A DNA stretch of 64,000 bases from Ktedonobacter robiniae (GCF_016587375.1 NZ_BNJG01000001.1:2728001-2792000), one strand, 5' to 3'. Positions 18,783-27,867 are shown, counted from the first letter of the stretch. The notes: generated by a model from the letters alone, not told the origin. Numbers and translations: made by a program.

Positions 18783-19658
18783 ATGAGAATACCGCAACGC
18801 TTCTTGCTGCTTGGTTCCAGTGGCTATCTTGGGCGTACGCTGACTACTCTAATGCAGGAGCAGCCAGTAACCCTGTTCCCTACCTATCGCACCACAACTC
18901 TCTTTCCTCAAGCGTTGCGCTATGATTTCTGGCGCGATGACCTGGCAGACTTCGTGCGTGAGCAGAAAATAGACGCGGTGATCATGGCGGCTAACATGGC
19001 ATATGAGGCCGTGGATCCTCTTTTCGATGGAAAGCTCTATCGGCGCCGGGTGAACCAGCTGGTTCAGGCCTGTATGCATTGTCGTTTTATCTATATCTCC
19101 AGTGATGGTATCTTTGATGGGCGGCAGGGAACATACACAGAGAGTGATCCTCCCCATCCAACTACTCCTTACGGCCAGAATCTCCACTTTTTTGAAGAGC
19201 GTGTGCGCGAGTTTTGCGAGAACTACTGTATTATTCGCCCCAGTTACCTGTACGGTTACTCACTTGGTGAACTGGATCGCCGCTTGCGGCGTGTGCGTGA
19301 GGGGTTATTGCAGGGCGAGCATTTTGAGTATTTTGATGATATGCTGAAGAGTCCCCTGGATGTAAACCAGGCCGCCCAGGCCATTGTTCAGCTTGCGCTC
19401 TCCAATTTTGTGGGTATTGTGCATGTCGCGGGTAAGCCTATGAGTGTCTATCACTTCTACCAGGCCGCGATGCAGGCCTTAGGAGTTCCTGTTGAGCATC
19501 TGCATCCCATCTCCATGCCGCCTGAGACCTATCTACCGCGCGACACCACGCTACGGACGCGCCTGATGAAGGGGTTAACGGGAATAGAGCCGTTAGAGAT
19601 CGCGGAGGCGTTGACGCGCTATGCCCCGGCCTCCCTCAAGCCTCTGGAGGAGGCGTAA
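18783..19658 (+). CDS. RmlD-like NAD(P)-dependent sugar-nucleotide reductase
   Basis: A 291-residue extended-SDR protein related to dTDP-4-dehydrorhamnose reductase. It has the N-terminal glycine motif GSSGYLG (residues about 12-18), the substrate-site Ser in YISSDGIFDG and a Tyr in TPYGQN. The usual YxxxK lysine is missing: the fourth position after Tyr is Leu. Catalysis may therefore be altered or lost. No other rhamnose-pathway genes are adjacent. Start ATG 18783, directly after the family-2 hairpin. Confidence 0.75.
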   Translation: MRIPQRFLLLGSSGYLGRTLTTLMQEQPVTLFPTYRTTTLFPQALRYDFWRDDLADFVREQKIDAVIMAANMAYEAVDPLFDGKLYRRRVNQLVQACMHCRFIYISSDGIFDGRQGTYTESDPPHPTTPYGQNLHFFEERVREFCENYCIIRPSYLYGYSLGELDRRLRRVREGLLQGEHFEYFDDMLKSPLDVNQAAQAIVQLALSNFVGIVHVAGKPMSVYHFYQAAMQALGVPVEHLHPISMPPETYLPRDTTLRTRLMKGLTGIEPLEIAEALTRYAPASLKPLEEA

Positions 19659-19693
19659 GCGCTCCTGTAGAGGCTTGAGGGAGACGAACTGCG

Positions 19694-20926
19694 CTAGCCT
19701 GTATACCAGATGCGGTAAATGGTCCCGTCTTTATCATCGCTGACATAAAGGGCGTGATCGGGTCCTACGGCGAGGCCCACTGGGCGACCCGAAGCATCAT
19801 TTCCTTTGAGGAAGCCTGTAGCGAAGTCTTGCGCCTTGCCCGCGACCTGCCCATGGGCGGTCAGGGGGATAAAGACCACCTTGTAGCCTGTGGGGACGCT
19901 GCGGTTCCAGGAGCCATGGAAGGCAACGAAAAGGCCCTGGTACTGCTGGGGAAAGGCTTTCGCTCCCTGGGGGCTCTGGCCCTGCTGTTGCGCGTCATAG
20001 AATGCCAGCCCAAGCGGGGCAGAGTGCGCCTGCATTCTGACCAGGGGCTGTGTTACCCCTTTACATGAGTCTGAATTGCCCAGGTCGGGATCAATAATAT
20101 TTCCCGCGTGGCAATAGGGCCATCCGTAATTTGCTCCATCTACGAGGTGGTACACCGTTTCAGGAGGAACGTCGTCCCCAAGTAGGTCGCGCCCATTATT
20201 GGTGACCCAGATCTGCTGGTTCCAGGGATTGATGCTCAGACCGACGGCGTTGCGCAGCCCCCTGGCGTAGAGGCGTCCATTGTTCCCGTCCAGGTTGTAG
20301 CGCCAGACGGTGGCGCGCTGGGGATTCTGCTCCACGCAATTGTTACAGGTTGAGCCAATAGAGACATAGAGATAGTTGTCGGGTCCAACCAGCACTGTGC
20401 GTGTGGAGTGGTTGCCGCCTACTGGCAGATTGGGCACGATTACCTTGCGCTCAGTGACCTTGTAGTCTTTATCGAGAGTAAAGCGCGTGACGCGTGATCC
20501 CTCGCCCACGTAGAGCTGCCCAGCATGGAAATCCAGGCTGGTGGGATCATCGAGTCCACTGACGACGACGATGCGCTCGCTGGCCTTTCCGCTGTGGTCG
20601 CGATCAGGAAGGGCGATGATACTTTTGGCATAGCGCTCCGCGACAAAGATCGTGCCATCGGGGCTAAAGGTAATCATACGTGGACCTGAGAGGCCGCTAT
20701 AAAAGGCACTGGCATGAAAGCCAGGTGGCAGCGTGAGCGGAACTGTCGCGGCATCGCCACCAACATAGTGTGTGCCAGTCAGGAGGGAATCAATCGTGCG
20801 CCACTTGCTGGCGAGTATCCCCCCACCGATGAGCAGGAGAATTAATCCAACGATGAGTGCGATATGCCAGGGCCTGAGGCCACCACGCTTCCCGGCGGCT
20901 GGCAAATTTTTTTCACTGGTGTCCAT
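19694..20926 (-). CDS. Membrane-anchored PQQ-type sugar dehydrogenase (sorbosone dehydrogenase family)
   Basis: About 410 residues. An N-terminal membrane anchor (HIALIVGLILLLIGGGILAS) is followed by a six-bladed propeller like that of soluble glucose/sorbosone dehydrogenases. Family segments are FSPDGTIFVAERYAKSI, LRNAVGLSINPWNQQIWVTN and DGANYGWPYCH. Such enzymes oxidise aldoses outside the cell using PQQ, though many homologues are uncharacterised. The frame extends to 20965, but the second Met (20926) gives a more usual signal-anchor length. Convergent with the RmlD-like gene. Confidence 0.8.
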   Translation of the reverse strand: MDTSEKNLPAAGKRGGLRPWHIALIVGLILLLIGGGILASKWRTIDSLLTGTHYVGGDAATVPLTLPPGFHASAFYSGLSGPRMITFSPDGTIFVAERYAKSIIALPDRDHSGKASERIVVVSGLDDPTSLDFHAGQLYVGEGSRVTRFTLDKDYKVTERKVIVPNLPVGGNHSTRTVLVGPDNYLYVSIGSTCNNCVEQNPQRATVWRYNLDGNNGRLYARGLRNAVGLSINPWNQQIWVTNNGRDLLGDDVPPETVYHLVDGANYGWPYCHAGNIIDPDLGNSDSCKGVTQPLVRMQAHSAPLGLAFYDAQQQGQSPQGAKAFPQQYQGLFVAFHGSWNRSVPTGYKVVFIPLTAHGQVAGKAQDFATGFLKGNDASGRPVGLAVGPDHALYVSDDKDGTIYRIWYTG

Positions 20927-21242
20927 GTGTTGCGCCTCTCTCCTTCGCCTTTTGTTATATCTCATTATGTCTCATCATGTTTTTGATTATAGGGAGGCTG
21001 TCGTATATCCGCAAGCTGTTCCTCACGTTTATCCCCGAAAGGTCCGGTATGCTGGTAAAGGTCCAATCGTGCAGTATTTGGAGGAGAGAAAAGCGCGCTC
21101 ACCTCCATTATTGGTAGCTTGCTTGACACTAGCGTGAAGGCATGTGACAATGAGCATCCAATCCGTGGAGGGATGTCAGGCGAGCAGATAAGAGAGCTCC
21201 GGTTATGCTTTGTGCAGGATGCAAAGGTTGGTATATGCAGAG

Positions 21243-21530
21243 ATGAGAAATAATTATTATGATCCTACCCGCACGCTGATTGTACCCTGTCCTAACTGTG
21301 GGGCGCGCCCCCAGGCGCGTGTCTGGTCGAATGCTCCATTAGAGCAGGTACGTATCTATAGCTCTGGTAGCCAGCCCAATACCTGGGGGGCCTCGCCCCT
21401 TTTCCCTCTGGTGTGTAGCCGCTGTGGATTGGTGCAGTTGTTTACTGATCCACGCAATTTTCAAGCAGAGACCGATATCCCGGTGAAAGAAGATACGTAC
21501 ACTCCCGCACCGGGTAGCGATCCAGATTAG
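21243..21530 (+). CDS. Small zinc-ribbon protein
   Basis: A short protein of about 95 residues with two CxxC knuckles (VPCPNCGARPQ and LVCSRCGLVQLF) separated by about 45 residues, consistent with one zinc ribbon. The acidic C-terminus ends in PGSDPD. Function is unknown. The frame opens at TTG 21210, with further candidates ATG 21219 and ATG 21243; no ribosome-binding site decides between them. It is 49 nt before glnA and may be co-transcribed. Confidence 0.6.
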   Translation: MRNNYYDPTRTLIVPCPNCGARPQARVWSNAPLEQVRIYSSGSQPNTWGASPLFPLVCSRCGLVQLFTDPRNFQAETDIPVKEDTYTPAPGSDPD

Positions 21531-21579
21531 CCTGGTCAGAGTAGACTAAAAAGAGAGACCTGCAAAGAGGAGCAGTGAT

Positions 21580-23013
21580 ATGGCAGACGAACAGAGTTAC
21601 GCGAAGCAGACGGATATGTCTAAACGACACGATCAACAATATTACGACCAGGTAATGGCCCGCATCGAACATGAGCGGGTACGTTTCATCAACCTGGAAT
21701 TTACAGACGTGGTAGGGATGGCCAAGTGTGTGACTATCCCTGTCGAGCAGTTTAATGACTGCCTCACGCATGGCAAATGGTTTGACGGCTCCTCAATTGA
21801 AGGCTTTGCGCGTGTCGCTGAAAGCGATATGTACCTATTTCCAGATCTCTCGACCTTCGCGATCCTTCCTGATAAAGTCCGCCTATCCTATACGGCGGAG
21901 GGCCATCGCAGCGACGACATCGGGAATGCGGACGTGGTTGCGCGTGTGATCTGTGATGTACGCACGCCTGATGGCGAGCATTTTGATGGCGACCCGCGTG
22001 CGACCTTGATGCAGGCTCTGAACCTGGCGCGCGAGATGGGCTTTCAATATAAAGTCGCCCCTGAACTGGAGTTTTTCTTGCTTAGCCTGGAGGACGAGAC
22101 ACCGAAGCCGCTGCCCCATGACCGGCGTGGCTATTTCGATCTCTCGACCGATCTAGCTGCGACTGTACGGCGGCAGATGGTCTACTCCCTGCATAAGATG
22201 GATATCAATATTGAGGCCAGCCACCATGAAGTTGCCGATGGTCAGCACGAGCTGGACTTTGAGATCGCCGACGCACTGCGCATCGCCGATGGCTTGATGA
22301 CGGCGAAATATGTGCTCAAGGCCGTCGCGGCTCAACATAATCTCTACGCGACCTTCCTTCCCAAGCCCTTCTTTGGTGTGAATGGCTCGGGTTTACATAT
22401 CCACCAGCAGCTGATTAATAGCTCGACGGGTCGCAATGCCTTCCTCAACCCCCAGGCTGATTATGCGCTCTCCGAGGAGGGGCGCTGGTTTATCGCCGGG
22501 CAATTGGCGCATGCGCCCGCCATGTGCGCCCTGCTCGCCCCCCTGGTCAATTCTTATAAGCGCCTGGTCGGCGGCTATGAGGCCCCGGTGGTTATCAACT
22601 GGGGGCGCATCAATCGCCAGGCCTTGATCCGTGTACCGCGCCTGGGAAGCGATTCCGAGAGCACGATGCGTGTTGAGCTACGCTGCACAGATCCAAGTTG
22701 TAACCCCTATCTCGCGCTGGCGGTCATGTTGCGCGCCGGCCTGGATGGCATTCAGCGCAAACTTACATTGCCAGCTGCTATGGACGAGAACCTCTTCCTG
22801 CATGACGAGGGCGACCGCCTACGTCCACGCGCGCCGATGCTGCCCGCGACCCTTGGCGAGGCCCTGGAGGCCTTGCGTGAGGACCCACTGATCCGCGAGA
22901 CCCTGGGCGACGCCATCTATGAAGGCTTCCTCGATGCTAAGGGTATCGAGTGGACCGAGTATCGTGAGCAGGTTCACCCCTGGGAGATCCAGCGCTACCT
23001 CTCTGTGTTTTAG
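21580..23013 (+). CDS. glnA: Glutamine synthetase, type I
   Basis: GS ligates ammonia to glutamate using ATP. The 477-residue protein has the beta-grasp N-terminus (FINLEFTDVVGMAK, KWFDGSSIEGFA) and catalytic-domain motifs VAPELEFFLL, NGSGLHIHQQL (substrate loop) and RLVGGYEAPV, and ends in the typical EIQRYLSVF. GAGGAG lies 7 nt before ATG 21580. I did not see the NLYDLP adenylylation signature, which suggests control other than by adenylylation; this is an inference. Confidence 0.95.
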   Translation: MADEQSYAKQTDMSKRHDQQYYDQVMARIEHERVRFINLEFTDVVGMAKCVTIPVEQFNDCLTHGKWFDGSSIEGFARVAESDMYLFPDLSTFAILPDKVRLSYTAEGHRSDDIGNADVVARVICDVRTPDGEHFDGDPRATLMQALNLAREMGFQYKVAPELEFFLLSLEDETPKPLPHDRRGYFDLSTDLAATVRRQMVYSLHKMDINIEASHHEVADGQHELDFEIADALRIADGLMTAKYVLKAVAAQHNLYATFLPKPFFGVNGSGLHIHQQLINSSTGRNAFLNPQADYALSEEGRWFIAGQLAHAPAMCALLAPLVNSYKRLVGGYEAPVVINWGRINRQALIRVPRLGSDSESTMRVELRCTDPSCNPYLALAVMLRAGLDGIQRKLTLPAAMDENLFLHDEGDRLRPRAPMLPATLGEALEALREDPLIRETLGDAIYEGFLDAKGIEWTEYREQVHPWEIQRYLSVF

Positions 23014-23052
23014 TTCTCTCCTGGCCCGACGCTGCGCCAAGCCGCCATTTCC

Positions 23053-24246
23053 TTACAGGTCGGAGGGGAGCAGTGGCTCCTGGAGGAAGCGGCGGAAGTT
23101 GGCGAGGCGTTGTGGGCCTTGCAGATGAGGGCATAGGATCTGGTTACCATAATGGTAGCTGAAGATGTAGATGCGCTCGATGGGATCGCGTAGCGCGTCC
23201 AGGTCCGCGCCTCCACGCAGGTAGCGTATCATGTACTCTCGAACCTCTTCGTCTGGCTTGCCATCCTCTAGCATCAGAGCGGCGTTACAGGCTACGCCCT
23301 CCAGCATATTCTGCGCATACATGATGCGTTCCTCTTCCAGAGGATTGCTATCCATATCGCGCCCTAGCTGGCTAGTGATCTGCTCGCCTAACCATTGAAA
23401 GCCCTCTACAGGCTCAAAAAGCATCTCGCGGGCCTGCATGGCAATGCCTTCGCTAATGACGATTGCAGGCGTCAGCAGGCACATGGTCGCTGCTTCTTTG
23501 AAGCCGCGCTGGCGATAGAGGAACTGGTCCTTATGCACAAACTCGGTATGATGGCCTGGATAGCACTCGTGGCAGAGCGTATCGAACTGCCGGTAGAGCT
23601 TGGGCTGCACGTTTTTGTTGAGTTCGATGCGTGAGCGATAGTTTCCCTGGCAGAAGCAACCGCCACCGAAGCGCATGTCTTCAGGAAAATGCAGGTCCAG
23701 TGTCTCGCCCTCGGGCAGGCCGAAGCGTTCGACCGTTCGCTGGCGTAGCTCGGCGAGGATCGTGGGTACAATTTGTGTCAGGAAATCACGTTTCTCCCAG
23801 GGAAGCTCACGCCGTCTATGCCAGGCACGAAGGCGGTCAAAGATAGTGCCTTTCCCTGGTAATACCTCATCATGAATGCGGCGCGCCTCCTCAAAGTAGC
23901 TATCGGGTATATAGTCGGGGCGAATATCCAGGCAGCGCTCGACGAGATCACGCAAGGGAATCTGCTCGCCGCACAATAGGCGACAGATAGTCTCTAACGA
24001 GCGCACATTCGCCTTCAGCACATGTTTACGCTCTGCGCTAAAATCCTGCTGCGCCAGCTCCCCGGCCAGTTTCTGCGCCTCTTCAAGCAGGACCGCTGGC
24101 TCCTGCACCTCCTCCGCCTCAACCTTCGCCCTCCACTCCCCCGGCCCAAAGTACCCATCCACGAAAGGCGAAAAAGAAATTTTCTCCAGACGCTTATGCA
24201 TACGCAAGGCTAGACAAGTATAATCCCGCGTCCATGCTACTATCAT
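23053..24246 (-). CDS. DUF885-like zinc metallopeptidase
   Basis: A 397-residue protein with the HECYPGHH motif (HExxxxHH pattern typical of DUF885 proteins) and a second conserved Glu in ISEGIAMQARE, as expected for a gluzincin-type zinc site. It is helical, without a signal peptide. The substrate is unknown. ATG 24246 is preceded by AAAGGA on the minus strand. The in-frame extension to 24324 lies in low-quality coding sequence. Convergent with glnA. Confidence 0.8.
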   Translation of the reverse strand: MIVAWTRDYTCLALRMHKRLEKISFSPFVDGYFGPGEWRAKVEAEEVQEPAVLLEEAQKLAGELAQQDFSAERKHVLKANVRSLETICRLLCGEQIPLRDLVERCLDIRPDYIPDSYFEEARRIHDEVLPGKGTIFDRLRAWHRRRELPWEKRDFLTQIVPTILAELRQRTVERFGLPEGETLDLHFPEDMRFGGGCFCQGNYRSRIELNKNVQPKLYRQFDTLCHECYPGHHTEFVHKDQFLYRQRGFKEAATMCLLTPAIVISEGIAMQAREMLFEPVEGFQWLGEQITSQLGRDMDSNPLEEERIMYAQNMLEGVACNAALMLEDGKPDEEVREYMIRYLRGGADLDALRDPIERIYIFSYHYGNQILCPHLQGPQRLANFRRFLQEPLLPSDL

Positions 24247-24358
24247 AACGTTGTCCTTTCGTCCGTAATACGTATACTTATAATAAAGATCAGGTAACGC
24301 TTGTACCCCCCCATTCGGGCGCACGGCGCCCTACCCCTCCCCTTCCAGAGAACACGCA

Positions 24359-24429
24359 GCCGCCCGGCAGGGAAACGAAGGTAGGTGCGCCCTTTAGAAG
24401 CACATCCTTCGTTTCCCTGCATGGGCGGC
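24359..24429. repeat. Imperfect long inverted repeat after the ArsR-type gene
   Basis: Outer arms GCCGCCC/GGGCGGC and inner arms GCAGGGAAACGAAGG / CCTTCGTTTCCCTGC with a few mismatches towards the loop. It lies 32 nt beyond the stop of the upstream minus-strand gene. A CCCCATTCGGG string near 24307 resembles the mini-hairpin module in other repeats. Confidence 0.6.
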
Positions 24430-24460
24430 GTACCACTCCCCGTACCTGCATATGTAGACC

Positions 24461-25156
24461 CTACTTGTCCGACGTACTGATAGGGCGAATCAGCCAGTAG
24501 CGCCCATTCTCGCGCATCATTAGCTTCTGGTTGATCAGCTCGCGTCGAATGAGTGGCACATCGGTATAAATGGGCTTCAGGATGGCATTGACCTCGGATT
24601 CTTCATAGATGTGCCCCCACTCAAAGGTGCGGGCGATCTTCTCCATGACATAACGCCTGCCCTGAGTGCCTCGTGGAATACTGAGCAGACGTTCGCCCTC
24701 GAAGAAGGATGACTCTACCATCTGGCGATCATCTTCCTGCATAGGGTTCACCAGGGCATTTGTGTCCTGAAGCTCTGCGCCAATGCTCCGCAGGTGCTCT
24801 AGAGTGAGAAGTGAGCTGGCTTGTTTAAAACCCTCGGTTTCCAGTTCGTAATGATGATAGTTGTTCTCCTTGCGCACCTTGATCAAGCCTGCACCGCGCA
24901 GGAGGGCCATATGATGCGAGATAGTAGGCGTCGAGACGTCCAGTTGCTCCGCCAGTTCCTGCCCATACATTGAGCGCTGGGCTAAGAGCGCCAGGATGCG
25001 CACGCGCATAGGGTCAGCGATGGCTCGCCCCAGGCGAATGAGCGGCTCGGCCTTTTCGAGGCCATAACGCATCCGTGCCATACCATAGTTTGTATCGGCC
25101 TGGCGCGCATTCTGGCGCTGTTCGCGCTGCTGCTGAACGATTTCTTCTTCTCGCAT
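24461..25156 (-). CDS. ArsR-type winged-helix transcriptional regulator
   Basis: The 231-residue protein carries an ArsR/HTH_20 winged helix at residues about 38-115 (IADPMRVRILALLAQRSMYG, LDVSTPTISHHMALLR is the recognition helix). No metal-binding Cys motif is visible. A C-terminal ~110-residue region may form the sensing or dimer domain (RYVMEKIARTFEWGHI). Start ATG 25156; the upstream region has AT-rich stretches and a MITE-like element. Confidence 0.85.
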   Translation of the reverse strand: MREEEIVQQQREQRQNARQADTNYGMARMRYGLEKAEPLIRLGRAIADPMRVRILALLAQRSMYGQELAEQLDVSTPTISHHMALLRGAGLIKVRKENNYHHYELETEGFKQASSLLTLEHLRSIGAELQDTNALVNPMQEDDRQMVESSFFEGERLLSIPRGTQGRRYVMEKIARTFEWGHIYEESEVNAILKPIYTDVPLIRRELINQKLMMRENGRYWLIRPISTSDK

Positions 25157-25331
25157 TGCCCTTCTCCTTCGTGCGCTGAATATGTGACCAGGTAGGCGAA
25201 TTACTAGTTGTATAATTGCCTAATTAGGTGATAGTTAAATTACCCACTTTTGTCAAGTGGGCAGCGCTTTACGGGTATGATTTACAGTACCCTGCTGGGA
25301 AATTAGGAATCGCGCCAGGCACGCTAAACTC

Positions 25332-25500
25332 GGTAGGGACCCGCTTCAGCGCGTCCGAATGCCATTTATGGCATGTCGGCGCAAGCCGCTTTTTGGCCAG
25401 TGAAGATGCAAAATGACATATGACATGATGCAAAGGTGCGCTTTGGGCTGCGCCCACAGGCGATTAATCGCCTGTGGACGCGCTAAAGCGGGTCCCTACC
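25332..25500. mobile_element. MITE-like element with 25-bp terminal inverted repeats
   Basis: Ends GGTAGGGACCCGCTTCAGCG... and ...CGCTAAAGCGGGTCCCTACC are inverted repeats matching at 24 of 25 positions over a 169-bp element. Inside are a small dyad (GCCATTTATGGC) and a perfect 24-bp palindrome at 25454-25477. There is no coding capacity, so it would need a transposase in trans. No clear target duplication is seen. Confidence 0.65.
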
Positions 25501-25522
25501 AAGAAATAATCTCACCTACGCT

Positions 25523-26620
25523 TTACTCGATTGATGCTTGATAGGCTTGTTCGTGCTGCTCAAGCATGGAGGTGAAAGAGAAATGGCGTTCGACATGTTG
25601 ACGGCAGGTGGATCGTTGTATGGAGTCTAGTTCCGTCACCTGGTGCGCGGCCTGGAGTGTATCACCGGGCCTGATTAAGTACCCGGTCTCGCCATGCTTG
25701 ATTACTTCTGCCGCAGCCCCGCGCTCGAAGGCCAGCACGGGCGTACCACACGCCATCGCCTCGACCATGGTCAGGCCGAACGGCTCGTCCCAGGTGCTGG
25801 TAAAGAGCAGGCCACGCACCTGCCCCATGAGTCGCCAGAGCTCATGTTGCTCAATCGATCCCAGGTAATGTGCTCTCTCTCCCATTTCCTGTAGTCGTGG
25901 TGCAATGTGTTGCTCATAATAAGCCTGGTCATAGATGCCACCTGCCAGGAGTAGGGGAACGTTCGCGCGTTCAGCGATCTCCAGTGCCGCCTCAACCCCT
26001 TTCTCGGGAGTGATGCGCCCGGCGAAGAGTAGCGGCGCGTCCGGCTCAATATATGGTGCGAAATGAATAACGTCGGTATCGAGGCCATTATAGATAATAT
26101 GATCAAAGAGTGTGTAGGGCTCATAGGTGCGTGCGCAGGCCTGGGAGACCGTAATCAGCCGCAGGGGATGCCCTTGCTGGTGAAGCAGGCGAAGCGCCTC
26201 GCTGATCTCTGGCGTGACGGCGGGCAGGTGAATGGTGTGTATCACAGGAATGGCTGTCAGAAGGGTGCTCAGCGTAAAGGCGGGCCAGTCGAAGGCGTGG
26301 GCATGAACGAGATCGAACTCATGTTGACGCTGACGCAGTTCAAGGAAAAGATCGAGAAAGATATTAGCTTGCGCGAAGAAGCCGGGGTCTGCCGGGCGCT
26401 CCTGCGAGGGACCGGAGAAGCGTGCCGGAACGACGCTGTCAGGGACGACAAGCTCTTCAATCTTAATTCCAGGTACCGCTGATCCCTGGCGCGCGAACAG
26501 CGTTACCTCGTGTCCACGCTGTTGTAGTCCCTGGGCGAGTTGTGCCACCATGGCCTGTGAGCCGCCCAGGAAGGGTTGTGCGATGGGGGTGACGATAGGA
26601 GCAATCAGCGCTATTCTCAT
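25523..26620 (-). CDS. Family 4 glycosyltransferase, third gene of a pterin-type operon
   Basis: A 365-residue GT-B retaining glycosyltransferase. The N-terminal domain has GGSQAMVAQLAQGLQQRGHEV. The C-terminal nucleotide-sugar domain has FAGRITPEKGVE and the EX7E motif EPFGLTMVEAMACGTPVLAF. Its ATG overlaps the stop of the pterin-synthase-like gene by 4 nt and it follows an SDR gene. In cyanobacteria and green sulfur bacteria related glycosyltransferases decorate tetrahydrobiopterin, so a pterin acceptor is an attractive inference. A cell-envelope acceptor cannot be excluded. Confidence 0.85.
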   Translation of the reverse strand: MRIALIAPIVTPIAQPFLGGSQAMVAQLAQGLQQRGHEVTLFARQGSAVPGIKIEELVVPDSVVPARFSGPSQERPADPGFFAQANIFLDLFLELRQRQHEFDLVHAHAFDWPAFTLSTLLTAIPVIHTIHLPAVTPEISEALRLLHQQGHPLRLITVSQACARTYEPYTLFDHIIYNGLDTDVIHFAPYIEPDAPLLFAGRITPEKGVEAALEIAERANVPLLLAGGIYDQAYYEQHIAPRLQEMGERAHYLGSIEQHELWRLMGQVRGLLFTSTWDEPFGLTMVEAMACGTPVLAFERGAAAEVIKHGETGYLIRPGDTLQAAHQVTELDSIQRSTCRQHVERHFSFTSMLEQHEQAYQASIE

Positions 26621-27027
26621 GCCTCTGGCCCTCGATAGGAGGCGTAGTTGTTCTCGGTTTCGTGAAGCGTGATCTCGTAGAGCCGTCCCTCGAAGGCCGG
26701 CGCCAGGCGCTCCCAGAATTTGATAACCAGCATCTCGGCGGTAGGGATAACCCCCTCCAGCCAGGCGACATCGTAATTGAGATGTTTATGATCCACTCCA
26801 TCCACGACGCGCTCATTGATGATACGCTTCATATCCGTCAAATTGAGGACCATACCAGTCGTGGGTTCTGGCTCGCCACGAACTGTCACTTCCAGGATAT
26901 AGTTATGCCCGTGTCCATGGGGATTGGCGCATTTATCGTAAACGTTGTAGTTTTCATCCTCTGAGAGATATTCGCTCCACAGGCGGTGTGCGGCACTAAA
27001 GGTCACCCGCCTTGTGAGATATACCAT
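26617..27027 (-). CDS. 6-pyruvoyl-tetrahydropterin synthase / QueD family protein
   Basis: This family converts 7,8-dihydroneopterin triphosphate either to 6-pyruvoyl-tetrahydropterin (biopterin route) or to 6-carboxy-tetrahydropterin (queuosine route). At 136 residues it is complete. Zinc ligands are in FSAAHRLW and NPHGHGHNY, the catalytic Cys in KCANPHGH (CxxxHGH), the Asp-His pair in VDHKHLN and the pterin-anchoring Glu in LHETENNYA. It is the middle gene of SDR-PTPS-GT4, with 21 nt before it and a 4-nt overlap after. No queC/queE lies nearby, which favours a biopterin-type role. Confidence 0.85.
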   Translation of the reverse strand: MVYLTRRVTFSAAHRLWSEYLSEDENYNVYDKCANPHGHGHNYILEVTVRGEPEPTTGMVLNLTDMKRIINERVVDGVDHKHLNYDVAWLEGVIPTAEMLVIKFWERLAPAFEGRLYEITLHETENNYASYRGPEA

Positions 27028-27048
27028 ATCTTTCTCCTTGCTTGGATT

Positions 27049-27765
27049 CTAGGCATTGGTAAAGAGTTCGATATTGCTGCCATTGAATTTGCTCCCGCTT
27101 TCGTCATCCGCCAGGAAGAGGAGGATTTTGGCGAGTTCTTCGGGGGTCATGCCTGCCTTCAGGTGAGGCGCGGCCTGGCGCAGCATATCGGTATCGATGG
27201 CGCCCGGGCTGACGGCACAGACGCGAATATTATATGGTTTTCCCTCTACCGCGAGGATTTCTGTCAAGCTGGCTACACCTGATTTAGAGACGTTATATGC
27301 GCTCAAGCCGGGGAACTTCTCTACCCCTTTCACGCCAGAGAGGGAGGAGATGTTGATAATGACTCCCTGTTCCTGACCAGCCATCAGGCGAAAGGCTTCA
27401 TGGCAACAGAGGAAGGTGCCGCGCAGATTGACGCCCAGCACGCGATCCCAGGTCGCGCTATCCATCTGGAGAAATGGGCGCACCAGGACCACGCCAGCGC
27501 AGTTGACCAGGATATCGACGCGCCCGAAGCGCTCGCTTACTGCCGTGAAGAGTGCATGGACATCTTCATCCTGTGAGACATCGCCTGCCACAGCCAGCGC
27601 CTCGCCTCCCTGCTCCTGGATCTCGCGCACGCAGGACTCAATTGTTTCGCGTGTACGGCCAAAGAGCGCGACTTTCGCGCCCTCGCGTGCAAACAACTGC
27701 GCGGTAGCGCGTCCCACGCCTCGCCCCGCACCCGTTATAATAGCGACTTTATCTTTTATGCTCAT
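27049..27765 (-). CDS. Short-chain dehydrogenase/reductase, first gene of a pterin-type operon
   Basis: A 238-residue classical SDR. It has TGAGRGVG cofactor binding (residues about 11-18), NCAGVV, the catalytic Ser in NISSLSG, the YNVSK Tyr-Lys pair and the SPGAIDTDM segment. By sequence it is FabG-like. Its position in front of the pterin synthase suggests a sepiapterin-reductase-like role, reducing 6-pyruvoyl-tetrahydropterin. That is inference from context only. Confidence 0.85.
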   Translation of the reverse strand: MSIKDKVAIITGAGRGVGRATAQLFAREGAKVALFGRTRETIESCVREIQEQGGEALAVAGDVSQDEDVHALFTAVSERFGRVDILVNCAGVVLVRPFLQMDSATWDRVLGVNLRGTFLCCHEAFRLMAGQEQGVIINISSLSGVKGVEKFPGLSAYNVSKSGVASLTEILAVEGKPYNIRVCAVSPGAIDTDMLRQAAPHLKAGMTPEELAKILLFLADDESGSKFNGSNIELFTNA

Positions 27766-27822
27766 GCCTGCATTATAACATCCAGGGAGTTGTGCCTGTC
27801 AGCCAGGCAAGCCTTTGGGTAG

Positions 27823-27867
27823 AATGTGTGCTGGGAAACGGGTAAAAACCGTTTCCCAGCACACATT
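27823..27867. repeat. Inverted repeat in a divergent intergenic region
   Basis: Perfect 19-bp arms (AATGTGTGCTGGGAAACGG and complement) with a 7-nt loop, GTAAAAA. The genes on either side are divergent, so this hairpin does not end either of them. It may lie in a leader of one, or be an independent element. Confidence 0.75.
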
